Program-made: the position numbers and the translations under genes
From: Micromonospora sp. CP22
GTDB lineage: Bacteria > Actinomycetota > Actinomycetes > Mycobacteriales > Micromonosporaceae
Assembly (NCBI RefSeq): GCF_009712475.1
Contig: NZ_VCJO01000004.1
Coordinates: 455,927-488,573, forward strand
DNA: 32,647 bases
Direction of reading: 5' to 3'
Shown here: positions 23,017 to 32,647 of the stretch, in pieces
Numbering within the stretch: the first letter of the stretch is position 1
Layout: every line of letters begins with the position of its first letter
The notes under the pieces: generated by a model
Told to the model about the DNA's origin: nothing
The model's database searches: none
Seen by the model: the letters and a program-made list of their open reading frames with translations, nothing else

Positions 23017-23445
23017 ATGACGCACCAGGAGAAGCGGGCCTGGATCACGCTCGTGGTCAGCGCGGTCGCCTACGCCGGCTACGTGGCCGTGATCCTGAGC
23101 CGGGCCGACGACGGGCGGCTGACCTCGACGCCGTACGCCGGTGTGCTGCTCTGGACGATCGGCGGCGCGATCGCCGCCAGCATCGTCGTCGAGATCGTGC
23201 TGGGCGTCGTGAACCCGCGCGCCTCGCGGGTCAGCGACGTGCGCGACCGGGAGATCGGGCGACTCGGCGACCACGTCGGGCAGGCGTTCGTGGTGATCGG
23301 CGCGGTGTCGGCGATGGTGATGGCGATGGCCCAGTGGCACTGGTTCTGGATCGCCAACGTGATCTACCTCTGCTTCGTGCTGTCGGCGGTGGTCGGCTCA
23401 CTGGCGAAGGTCGTCGTCTACCGCAAGGGCGTGCCGCAGTGGTGA
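23017..23445 (+). CDS. Four-helix membrane protein (DUF2178-like)
   Basis: A 142-residue membrane protein starting MTHQEKRAW, with AGGAG six bases upstream. Hydrophobic segments lie near residues 9-27, 42-64, 88-108 and 110-131; a charged loop NPRASRVSDVRDREIGRLGDHVG joins helices 2 and 3. Small proteins of this kind are often paired with a short XRE regulator; I compare it to DUF2178 by eye, without certainty. Its stop overlaps the GTG of the next gene by four bases (GTGA), so the two are translationally coupled. Confidence 0.78.
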   Translation: MTHQEKRAWITLVVSAVAYAGYVAVILSRADDGRLTSTPYAGVLLWTIGGAIAASIVVEIVLGVVNPRASRVSDVRDREIGRLGDHVGQAFVVIGAVSAMVMAMAQWHWFWIANVIYLCFVLSAVVGSLAKVVVYRKGVPQW

Positions 23446-23663
23446 AGCCGACGCGCGTCACCAACAACATCCGGGCGCTGCGTTTCGCCCGCGACGAGAT
23501 GACCCAGGCCGAGTTGGCCGAACGGCTCGGGGTGACCCGACAGACCGTCATCGCCATCGAGCAGGGCCGCTACTCCCCCTCACTGGAGATGGCCTTCCGG
23601 ATCGCCCACGTGCTCGGCGTACGACTCGACGACGTGTTCCAGTACCCCGAGGAGGAATCGTGA
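23442..23663 (+). CDS. Short XRE-family helix-turn-helix regulator
   Basis: A 73-residue protein that is almost only one HTH_3 domain: NNIRALRFARDEMTQAELAERLGVTRQTVIAIEQGRYSPSLEMAFRIAHVLG, closing with VRLDDVFQYPEEES. The recognition helix is TRQTVIAIEQG. Short regulators of this class (YozG-like) sit beside DUF2178-type membrane proteins. The GTG at 23442 overlaps the previous stop and its own TGA overlaps the next GTG, again by four bases. It is the obvious candidate to bind the 22941-22975 dyad and thereby link the operon with beta-lactamase; this is inference. Confidence 0.88.
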   Translation: MKPTRVTNNIRALRFARDEMTQAELAERLGVTRQTVIAIEQGRYSPSLEMAFRIAHVLGVRLDDVFQYPEEES

Positions 23664-24649
23664 AGGCCATCGCGTACGACCGTTACGGTCCACCGTCCAC
23701 AATCCGGCTCCGCGACCTCGACCGCCCCACCGTCGGCGACCACGAGGTGCTGGTGCGGGTACGCGCCGCCGGTGTCGACCCGGGAGTGTTGATCTTCCTG
23801 ACCGGACGCCCCTACCTGGTGCGGCTCGCGGCCGGGCTGCGCCGCCCCCGGGTGCCGGTGCTCGGCCGGGACGTGGCGGGCGTGGTGACCGAGGTGGGTG
23901 CCCGGGTCACCCGCTTGCGCCCCGGCGACGAGGTGTACGGCACCTCCCTGCGCGGGTCGTACGCCGAGTTCACCGCCACCCACGAACGGCGGCTGGCCGC
24001 AAAGCCGACGAACCTGACCTTCGCGCAGGCCGCCGCCGTGCCGATCTCCGGAATGACGGCGCTGCGCGCGGTCCGCGACACCGGCCAGGTGCGCCCCGGT
24101 CACCGGGTGCTGGTCATCGGCGCGGCCGGTGGGGTCGGCTCCCAGGCCGTGCAGATCGCCAAGGCGTACGGGGCGAGTGTCACCGGCGTCTGCAATCCCA
24201 CGGCGATCGACGCCGTCCGCGCCCTCGGCGCCGACGAGGTGCTCGACTACACCCGTGAGGAGATCGACCGGGACGGCCCGGTCTACGACGTGGTCATCGA
24301 CACCGGCGGCAACCGCCCGCTGTCGCTGCTGCGACGCGCGCTCGCCCCGCGCGGCACCCTGGCACTGGTCGGCGGCGACTGGACCCGGGGCGCGGTGCTC
24401 GGGGGCTACGGCCGCCAGGTGCTCGGCGCACCCCTGCTGTCGACAGTCGTCGGCCACCGGCTGCGCGCCGTCAGCGCCCGCGAGCGCGTCGAGGACCTCG
24501 AAGCGCTGCGCGACCTGATCGAGTCGGGCGCGCTCACCCCGCCGATCGAGCGCAGCTACCCGCTCGCGGAGACGGCCGACGCGCTGCGCCACTTCACCGA
24601 CGGACATCCCATCGGCAAGATCGTCATCACCGTCGACGCACCCGGTTAG
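23660..24649 (+). CDS. NAD(P)-dependent zinc-less MDR oxidoreductase (quinone reductase-like)
   Basis: A 329-residue medium-chain reductase of the quinone oxidoreductase type. The catalytic domain opens MKAIAYDRYGPPSTIRLRDL and has VLGRDVAGVVTEVGARVTRLRPGDEVYG; the Rossmann motif VIGAAGGVGSQAVQIAKAYGA is at about residues 152-172. The cysteines that bind structural zinc in alcohol dehydrogenases are missing. The C-terminal FTDGHPIGKIVITVD is typical. Such enzymes reduce quinones or unsaturated aldehydes with NADPH. GAGGA precedes the GTG, which overlaps the XRE stop. Third gene of the coupled operon. Confidence 0.9.
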   Translation: MKAIAYDRYGPPSTIRLRDLDRPTVGDHEVLVRVRAAGVDPGVLIFLTGRPYLVRLAAGLRRPRVPVLGRDVAGVVTEVGARVTRLRPGDEVYGTSLRGSYAEFTATHERRLAAKPTNLTFAQAAAVPISGMTALRAVRDTGQVRPGHRVLVIGAAGGVGSQAVQIAKAYGASVTGVCNPTAIDAVRALGADEVLDYTREEIDRDGPVYDVVIDTGGNRPLSLLRRALAPRGTLALVGGDWTRGAVLGGYGRQVLGAPLLSTVVGHRLRAVSARERVEDLEALRDLIESGALTPPIERSYPLAETADALRHFTDGHPIGKIVITVDAPG

Positions 24650-24667
24650 GTGACCGACCCGGACCTG

Positions 24668-24701
24668 GGCGGTCCAGCCCGACACAGCGGGCGGGACCGC
24701 C
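24668..24701. terminator. Strong bidirectional terminator
   Basis: GGCGGTCC-A-GCCCG pairs with CGGGC-G-GGACCGCC around a 6-nt loop: 13 paired bases with a single mismatch. It lies between the convergent oxidoreductase and protease genes. Confidence 0.7.
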
Positions 24702-24710
24702 GGGCTCGGC

Positions 24711-26096
24711 TCAGGAGGAGGGCACGTACAGCATCCGCCCGGTGGTGTCGGGTCGGGTGTTGACGACCACGTCCGGGGTCGCGTCGGCCAGCACCTGGGC
24801 GTGCACCTGGGCCGGGGTCCAGGTCGGGTGCTCGGCGAGGATCAGCGCGGCGGCGCCGGCCACGTGCGGCGCGGCCATCGACGTACCGGTCATCGTCGCC
24901 ACGGCGGTGTCACTGCTGTGACCGGCCGAGACGATGCTCTGCCCGGGGGCGAACAGGTCCACGCACGGGCCGTGGTTGCTCAGCCAGGCGGCACCGTCGT
25001 CCGGCCAGGTCGACCCCACGGTCAGCACCGCCGGGATGAAGGCCGGTGTCTTCGAGCAGGCGTCACCGGCGTCGTTGCCGGCGGAGGCGACCACGGTCAC
25101 CCCCGAGTTGATCAAACCGATGGTGGCGGCCTCGTAGGCGCCGGGACTGACCGAGGTGGGCCGGCCGAAGCTCATGTTGGCCACGGCGGGATGCTGCGCG
25201 TTCGCGGTGACCCAGTCGATGGCCTGGGTGGTGGTGGCGATGTCGCCGGTGGCGTCACACGCCCACACCCGCACCGCGACCAGGGTGACCTCCTTGGCCA
25301 CCCCGTACGTCTCGCCGCCCAGCGTGCCGGCGACGTGGCTGCCGTGGCCGTAGCAGTCGTCGGCGGACCCACCGTCGATCACGTCGATGCCGCTGACGGC
25401 CCGTCCGCCGAAGTCCTCGTGGGTGAGGCGGATGCCGGAGTCGATGACGTACGCGTGCACCCCCTGGCCGGCGCTGGGCGGATAACTGAACGAGTCGTCC
25501 AGCGGCAGGTCACGCTGATCGACCCGGTCGAGGCCCCACGACGGCGGGTCCGGCTGCGTACCCAACGGCGCGGTGAGCGGCGCGGTGAGCGGCGCGGTGA
25601 GTGGCGCGGTGAGTGGCGCGGCGAGCGGTGTGGTGTCGGCCAGCCGCACCCGGCGGTTCTGCTCGACGAAGGCCACCGACGGTTCGGCGGCGATCCGCCG
25701 GGCCGCCGCCTCGTCGGCCTCGATGCTGAAGCCACGCAGGGCCGCCGCGTAGCGGTGCCGAACCGTCCCGCCGTGCCGGTCGACCAGGGACCGCGCCGTC
25801 CGCTCCACCGCGTCCGCGGCGGCACGACGGGCCGGTGCGGACATGGCCCCGGCCGGCACCCGGCCGTCGCGCGCCAGCACGCCGCTGCCCTTGAGCACGA
25901 CGCTGTCCTTGAGCACCACGATGTAGCTGCCCGGCACGGCGCTCGGCGCGCCGGCTGCGATGATCGGGGCGGATGCCGCCGCCGCTGGTGCGCCGACGCC
26001 GGCCAGCGACGCGACCGCCACCGCCGTTGCCGTCACCGTCGCGGCCGATCGACGCGAAGTGCCCCTCAGGAATGCATGGACCTGCGGTAACCGCAT
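24711..26096 (-). CDS. Secreted S8 subtilisin-like serine protease (proteinase K type)
   Basis: A 461-residue exported protease. MRLPQVHAFLRGTSRRSAATVTATAVAVASLAGVGAPAAAA is a signal peptide; GGAAGGG precedes the ATG. An I9 propeptide follows (GSYIVVLKDSVV ... YAAALRGFSIEADEAAARRIAAEPSVAFVEQNRRV, about 57-150). The catalytic domain has Asp219 (YVIDSGIRLTHEDF), His251 (GHGSHVAG) and Ser406 (GTSMAAPHVAG), with the oxyanion Asn in ASAGND. This layout matches the proteinase K/aqualysin branch. No C-terminal P domain is present. Between propeptide and catalytic domain lies a run of LTAP repeats encoded by a 12-bp tandem repeat, right where maturation cleavage would occur. Confidence 0.93.
   Translation of the reverse strand: MRLPQVHAFLRGTSRRSAATVTATAVAVASLAGVGAPAAAASAPIIAAGAPSAVPGSYIVVLKDSVVLKGSGVLARDGRVPAGAMSAPARRAAADAVERTARSLVDRHGGTVRHRYAAALRGFSIEADEAAARRIAAEPSVAFVEQNRRVRLADTTPLAAPLTAPLTAPLTAPLTAPLGTQPDPPSWGLDRVDQRDLPLDDSFSYPPSAGQGVHAYVIDSGIRLTHEDFGGRAVSGIDVIDGGSADDCYGHGSHVAGTLGGETYGVAKEVTLVAVRVWACDATGDIATTTQAIDWVTANAQHPAVANMSFGRPTSVSPGAYEAATIGLINSGVTVVASAGNDAGDACSKTPAFIPAVLTVGSTWPDDGAAWLSNHGPCVDLFAPGQSIVSAGHSSDTAVATMTGTSMAAPHVAGAAALILAEHPTWTPAQVHAQVLADATPDVVVNTRPDTTGRMLYVPSS
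25567..25626 (-). repeat. 12-bp tandem repeat (5 units) inside the protease gene
   Basis: Five units of GGCGCGGTGAGC or one-base variants lie head to tail. On the coding strand they give repeated APLT residues in the linker between the propeptide and the catalytic domain. The period is a multiple of three, so copy changes keep the frame. Confidence 0.85.
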
Positions 26097-26205
26097 GTGT
26101 CGCCCTTCCGACCGACCCCCGTTGCGGTCCCCGTTGTTCCGCAGCTCGACGGGGCCATCGATCAACGACGATGCTACCCGCTGCACGGCCGTCGACCACG
26201 GGCCG

Positions 26206-26553
26206 TCAGGTCGCGTAGCGCACCGACCACAGGCCGCACAGCGCCACCACGGCGAGAGTGACCAGGGCAACGGCAAAGGGCCACCAGCGGCGCCGCGGAC
26301 GGACCACCGCCAGACCGGCGGCGGCGAGCGCGATCACGGCGACCACCACCGTCCACGTGGTGGCGGTGGGCACCCGGTCGGCCGCCCGGCAGCCGGCCGG
26401 AGCGGGCAGCACCGCCGCACACAGGTCGTGGCGGGGCACCGCCAGCCACCAGTAGCCCACCCACGCTGCCGCCGCGATCGCGACGGCAGCGGTGATCCCG
26501 AGCCAGGAGGCAAACCGTCCGGACCCACCCGGGCCGACCGCGTCCCCGCTCAT
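26206..26553 (-). CDS. Small membrane protein of unknown function
   Basis: A 115-residue protein with three hydrophobic segments: about residues 15-40 (SWLGITAAVAIAAAAWVGYWWLA), 65-84 (TWTVVVAVIALAAAGLAVV) and 90-110 (WWPFAVALVTLAVVALCGLW). A short loop with two cysteines (DLCAAVLPAPAGC) joins helices 1 and 2. I do not recognise the family. No ribosome site precedes the ATG; TACACT on the minus strand (26561-26566) ends seven bases before it, which suggests leaderless transcription. It lies 39 bp past argG on the same strand and 109 bp before the protease gene. Confidence 0.68.
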   Translation of the reverse strand: MSGDAVGPGGSGRFASWLGITAAVAIAAAAWVGYWWLAVPRHDLCAAVLPAPAGCRAADRVPTATTWTVVVAVIALAAAGLAVVRPRRRWWPFAVALVTLAVVALCGLWSVRYAT

Positions 26554-26592
26554 GGCGGTCAGTGTATTAGTCGGCGTCGTGGACCGCCCCGG

Positions 26593-30068
<3,476 letters not shown>

Positions 30069-30171
30069 CACCGCCCTGCTGGCCCGCTGCCCGGCCGATG
30101 AACATGTGCGTGGAATGATGGCCACATCGATCGAGGGCGGTGCGGAGCCGGTCGCGAGGAGTGTCGAGTCG

Positions 30172-31050
30172 ATGAACCTTGACCCGTTGTGGACCGACCT
30201 GACGAATGAGCTGTTGGACATCCTTGCCGCGTACCGATCCCGGATAGCCGAGTTGGACGTGCGGGAGAAAACCGACCGAACCCTGCTCACCGAGGCCGAC
30301 CTCGCGGTCGAAGACATGGTCATCACCAGGATCCGCGCGGTGGACCCCGAGGCACGGGTGCTGGCAGAGGAGTCGGGCAGCGGTGCGTGGCGGCCCGGTG
30401 AGGACGAGGAACCCGAGCGGATCTGGGTGATCGACCCGATCGACGGCACCGCCGAGTTCGTCAATCCGCGCAGCGTCGAGTTCTGCTCAGTGGTCTGTCT
30501 GCTGGAGCGGCGGGAGCCGGTCGCCGCGCTCATCGTCGCGCCGGAGCTGGGCGACGACGGCAATCCCATCGTGGTGGTCGGCAGCCGAGCCGACGGCACG
30601 ATCACGGTCAACGGCAGACCAGCGGCATACAACACCGGACCCGTTCGTGTCGCATCTTTGACCCGCAGCGCCCGATCGGAAGCCCCGCCGCACGAGACCG
30701 CCATGACCGAGGCCGGTTACGCCCTGAAGACCCGGACCACGTCACAAACGCTGGACATGGTGCGTACCGCCCTGAATCTCACCGGTTTCGCGACGAACGC
30801 ACCGCGTTTCGACCTCTTCTACCGCCCTCGACAGAAGGTCTGGGACGGCCTCGCAGGCTTGTGCCTCGGTGAGATCGTCGGTCTAATGTCCACAGATGTG
30901 AAGGGGAAACGGCATCTGCCGGTGCCCATGGAAACGCTTGCCCAACCAGAGCCGACTTTCGCCAGCACCGTGATGGGTCGCCCGGAGGCCGTCGAGTGGT
31001 TCGTGGAGCTAGCCGGGGACTCCCGCACCGGAACACCGAAGTCCTCGTAG
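30172..31050 (+). CDS. Inositol-monophosphatase/CysQ-family phosphatase
   Basis: A 292-residue protein of the Mg-dependent phosphatase family that includes inositol monophosphatase and 3',5'-bisphosphate nucleotidase. Metal-binding motifs are present: LTEAD (residues 39-43), LAEESGSG with Glu66-Glu67, WVIDPIDGTAEFV with Asp88 and Asp91, and the late WDGLAG in place of the common WDxAAG. The middle section (PVAALIVAPELGDDGNPIVVVGSRADGT) and the C-terminus diverge from the standard enzymes, so the substrate is open. I use the ATG at 30172 with GAGGAG upstream; earlier in-frame starts exist from 30106. Codon use is less GC-biased than in the neighbours. The last 55 bp overlap the next gene. Confidence 0.82.
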   Translation: MNLDPLWTDLTNELLDILAAYRSRIAELDVREKTDRTLLTEADLAVEDMVITRIRAVDPEARVLAEESGSGAWRPGEDEEPERIWVIDPIDGTAEFVNPRSVEFCSVVCLLERREPVAALIVAPELGDDGNPIVVVGSRADGTITVNGRPAAYNTGPVRVASLTRSARSEAPPHETAMTEAGYALKTRTTSQTLDMVRTALNLTGFATNAPRFDLFYRPRQKVWDGLAGLCLGEIVGLMSTDVKGKRHLPVPMETLAQPEPTFASTVMGRPEAVEWFVELAGDSRTGTPKSS

Positions 31051-32279
31051 ACGTCACGTCGATCATCAGCGCGGAAGATTTCGTCGTCGCGCAGAATCGT
31101 TCGACTCGGCCCGATGATCCGTTCGCCCGTCAAGCATTTGTCGAGTTGATCCAATCCTTGATCTTCATGGAACGGGTGTGGGTGGCGCACCCGGTACTCG
31201 CCCACCCTTCAGCCGCCGACTTCGGTGCCAGGCCGTATCTCCTCCGGGCGTTGACCGACGCGGGACTGCTGCACCCTCTGCAACTTACCGACAATGAGAT
31301 CGGCCGGGTGCGCGAGGCCGAGGAGACGGCGCTGCACGAGTTGCAGAGCTGGCGCGGAAACCAGGTCCTCGGCCAGTTCATCGAGCAAGCTGTCACCTGC
31401 GACGACGCCCTTCCCCACGCGCGAAACTCGCTGTCGAAGCGTATTCACGGCTGGTGTGCCTTCCAGGCGGCGAACGTCCGGATCGCCGGTCATCACGCGG
31501 ATCGAATCAACACCTCCGACGGCGTGGAGGACGATCCGTTCGGCACCTGGGCGCGAGCGGCCTCGATCGTGCTACGTGGCTCGCTGAGAGCCATGGCACC
31601 GCCAGGCGAGGAGGTCTACGTCGCGGCCACCCTCGCGCGTGGGCTGAAGTACCAGGCGCGAGCGGACGCCACCAGCCGGTCCTACCAGGCCCATCCCGTC
31701 CGGCGTGACTTCCTGCTGACCTTCGACCTCTCCACCGAGGGTGCGACGGAGACCGTGGTACTCGACGTCATCAAGGCTATCCGGGGGATCCACGAGTCCC
31801 TCGTCACGGCGGCGGACGACAGCGACAGCCACCGCGTACAACTCCTCGAACTCGAGCTACCGCTGCTCGGCGGTCGCCTCTGGCAGGCGGACGAGACCGG
31901 CCGGCTCGGTGAACGCGACTGGATCGACCTGGTCGTCACCCGGATCGCCGACTACCGGGACAAGGCAGCCGAGCTGCGGGCCGCCGTCGCTCGCTGCGTC
32001 ACCGACGAGGACCACCTTCGCCTCGCCCGCGACATCAACGGGGCGAAACGACAGCTTCTGGAACGGCTCGGTCTGCGCCGGGTGGCACTCTCGCCGGTCG
32101 AACAGGAGTTGGTGAACGGGGTGGCCTCGGTGACCGAGTCGGTGCCCGGTGTACCCAAGGTCGCCGGCATGTGGATCGGGGCACGCGCGCTCGGCAAACA
32201 GGTATCGGCCGCCGGCACACCGGTGCAGCGTTTCCTCTACAAGGAGTTCTACCGCGCCTGGAAACGCGCCGGCCGCTGA
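30996..32279 (+). CDS. 427-residue protein of unknown function overlapping the phosphatase gene
   Basis: I do not recognise this family. The GTG at 30996 lies inside the phosphatase gene but has GGAGG seven bases upstream, a perfect site, and no better start exists downstream. The N-terminal EVLVDVTSIISAEDFVV with acidic residues recalls, weakly, the first strand of PIN-like nucleases. The rest is mainly helical: ETALHELQSWRGNQVLGQFIEQAV, RDWIDLVVTRIADYRDKAAELRAAVARCV, and DHLRLARDINGAKRQLLERLGLRRV. The C-terminus (VAGMWIGARALGKQ ... RFLYKEFYRAWKRAGR) is basic and aromatic. No signal peptide. Coupling with the phosphatase gene suggests a shared task. It is next to an AT-richer, possibly mobile border. 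Confidence 0.72.
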   Translation: MVRGASRGLPHRNTEVLVDVTSIISAEDFVVAQNRSTRPDDPFARQAFVELIQSLIFMERVWVAHPVLAHPSAADFGARPYLLRALTDAGLLHPLQLTDNEIGRVREAEETALHELQSWRGNQVLGQFIEQAVTCDDALPHARNSLSKRIHGWCAFQAANVRIAGHHADRINTSDGVEDDPFGTWARAASIVLRGSLRAMAPPGEEVYVAATLARGLKYQARADATSRSYQAHPVRRDFLLTFDLSTEGATETVVLDVIKAIRGIHESLVTAADDSDSHRVQLLELELPLLGGRLWQADETGRLGERDWIDLVVTRIADYRDKAAELRAAVARCVTDEDHLRLARDINGAKRQLLERLGLRRVALSPVEQELVNGVASVTESVPGVPKVAGMWIGARALGKQVSAAGTPVQRFLYKEFYRAWKRAGR

Positions 32280-32571
32280 GATCCTCGGGCCTGGTCACGC
32301 TCGGGCCGTCGTCGGGCAGGCTCAGTCAGCAGGGTACGAGCCGACGAGATCAGTGCGGCCGGTCGTGCCGACTGTGACTGCTTTGCACCAAGCGCCTGCC
32401 CTGCACTATTCGATGCATCGCAATAGGGTCATCGGTCAGGAAGAGGTCGTTCGATTTGAGGATGCTTGCGTTCATCATGCGTCGTGTAAATGGTGACATT
32501 GAGGTAGAGCATTAGCCGCGCAGCACATACCCATAGGTTGATCTCTATCTGACTGGTGCTTTCGAGCCTTA
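32280..32571. other. AT-richer non-coding stretch
   Basis: I see no gene or tRNA here. From about 32380 the GC content drops well below that of the rest of the window, and short out-of-frame stops are frequent on both strands. This looks like decayed or foreign DNA at a genome-plasticity border. Confidence 0.5.
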
Positions 32572-32647
32572 GTGCGTGTTTGAGATGAGGTTGGTCAGGT
32601 CCGGTTGAAGGTGCGGCGGGCTTGTCGGTGTGCCGGTTGACCACGGG
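32572..32647. mobile_element. Possible terminus of an IS5-like insertion sequence
   Basis: The text TTAGTGCGTGTTTGAGATGAG near 32571 resembles the ends of IS5/IS4-type elements of actinobacteria that carry GTGCGTGTTTGAGA in their inverted repeats. The GC content rises again at this point. The element, if real, continues beyond the window; the other end and the transposase cannot be seen. Based on recollection of such termini, not on alignment. Confidence 0.28.

Noticed and set aside
26174..26199. GGGTAG on the minus strand upstream of the protease gene
   Set aside because: No acceptable -35 (GTTT or GNNT) at 14-16 nt; read as chance.
32429..32644. A 71-codon minus-strand frame at the right edge
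   Set aside because: No ribosome site and no transposase motif; it crosses the compositional break and looks non-coding.

Overview
The window is about 32.6 kb of very GC-rich actinobacterial chromosome. Codon use, GTG starts, leaderless transcripts, the SigB/SigF-type sigma factor, GAF-ANTAR, accessory SecA2, GpgS and CtaD families all fit Micromonosporaceae (Micromonospora-like). That placement is inferred from gene families only, because no rRNA or other taxonomic marker is present. I annotate 33 protein genes, one of them cut by the left edge. I see no tRNA, rRNA, CRISPR array or complete insertion sequence.

Layout. 1-2.4 kb: a 21-residue-repeat protein, a DUF2267 protein, a TraR/DksA zinc-finger protein and a uridine-kinase-like protein with an eroded P-loop. 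2.5-5.1 kb: two paralogous OmpR-type winged-helix regulators without receiver domains, then a cysteine dioxygenase-rhodanese sulfur operon. 5.2-7.0 kb: a leaderless ankyrin gene, a DUF2231 membrane protein and a GAF-ANTAR regulator. 7.1-10.7 kb: secA2 and gpgS. 10.7-14.5 kb: a STAS-HATPase fusion, a solitary ctaD and a SigB/SigF-family sigma factor. 14.7-18.5 kb: a coupled unit of an unknown protein, a compact ThDP-enzyme-like protein and an eRF1-like (Vms1/Rv2629-type) protein. 18.6-22 kb: a membrane protein, a GCS2-family ligase and a secreted protein. 22-24.7 kb: a class A beta-lactamase divergent from a membrane protein-XRE-oxidoreductase operon. 24.7-28.1 kb: a proteinase K-like protease, a small membrane protein and argG. 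28.1-30.1 kb: a divergent LysR/EamA pair. 30.1-32.3 kb: an inositol-monophosphatase-like gene overlapping an unknown 427-residue gene, followed by AT-richer DNA that may end in an IS terminus.

The most notable pattern is regulatory. Seven intergenic sites match the actinobacterial SigB/SigF promoter (GNNT/GTTT, 16-nt spacer, GGGTA), all correctly oriented and 24-104 nt upstream of starts. The likely targets are the repeat protein, TraR/DksA, DUF2231, GAF-ANTAR, STAS-HATPase, ctaD and the GCS2-like ligase. The cognate-type sigma factor (13625-14500) and an anti-sigma-like kinase (10759-11484) lie in the same window, so the region reads as a locally clustered general-stress regulon. Promoters and targets are predictions from sequence.

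Other layers of control are visible: a double inverted repeat on the cysteine dioxygenase promoter, a long dyad shared by the divergent beta-lactamase/XRE promoters, an ARG-box-like dyad in the leaderless argG promoter, and strong hairpin terminators between convergent genes. The best candidate for an undescribed gene module is the overlapping pair at 30172-32279.
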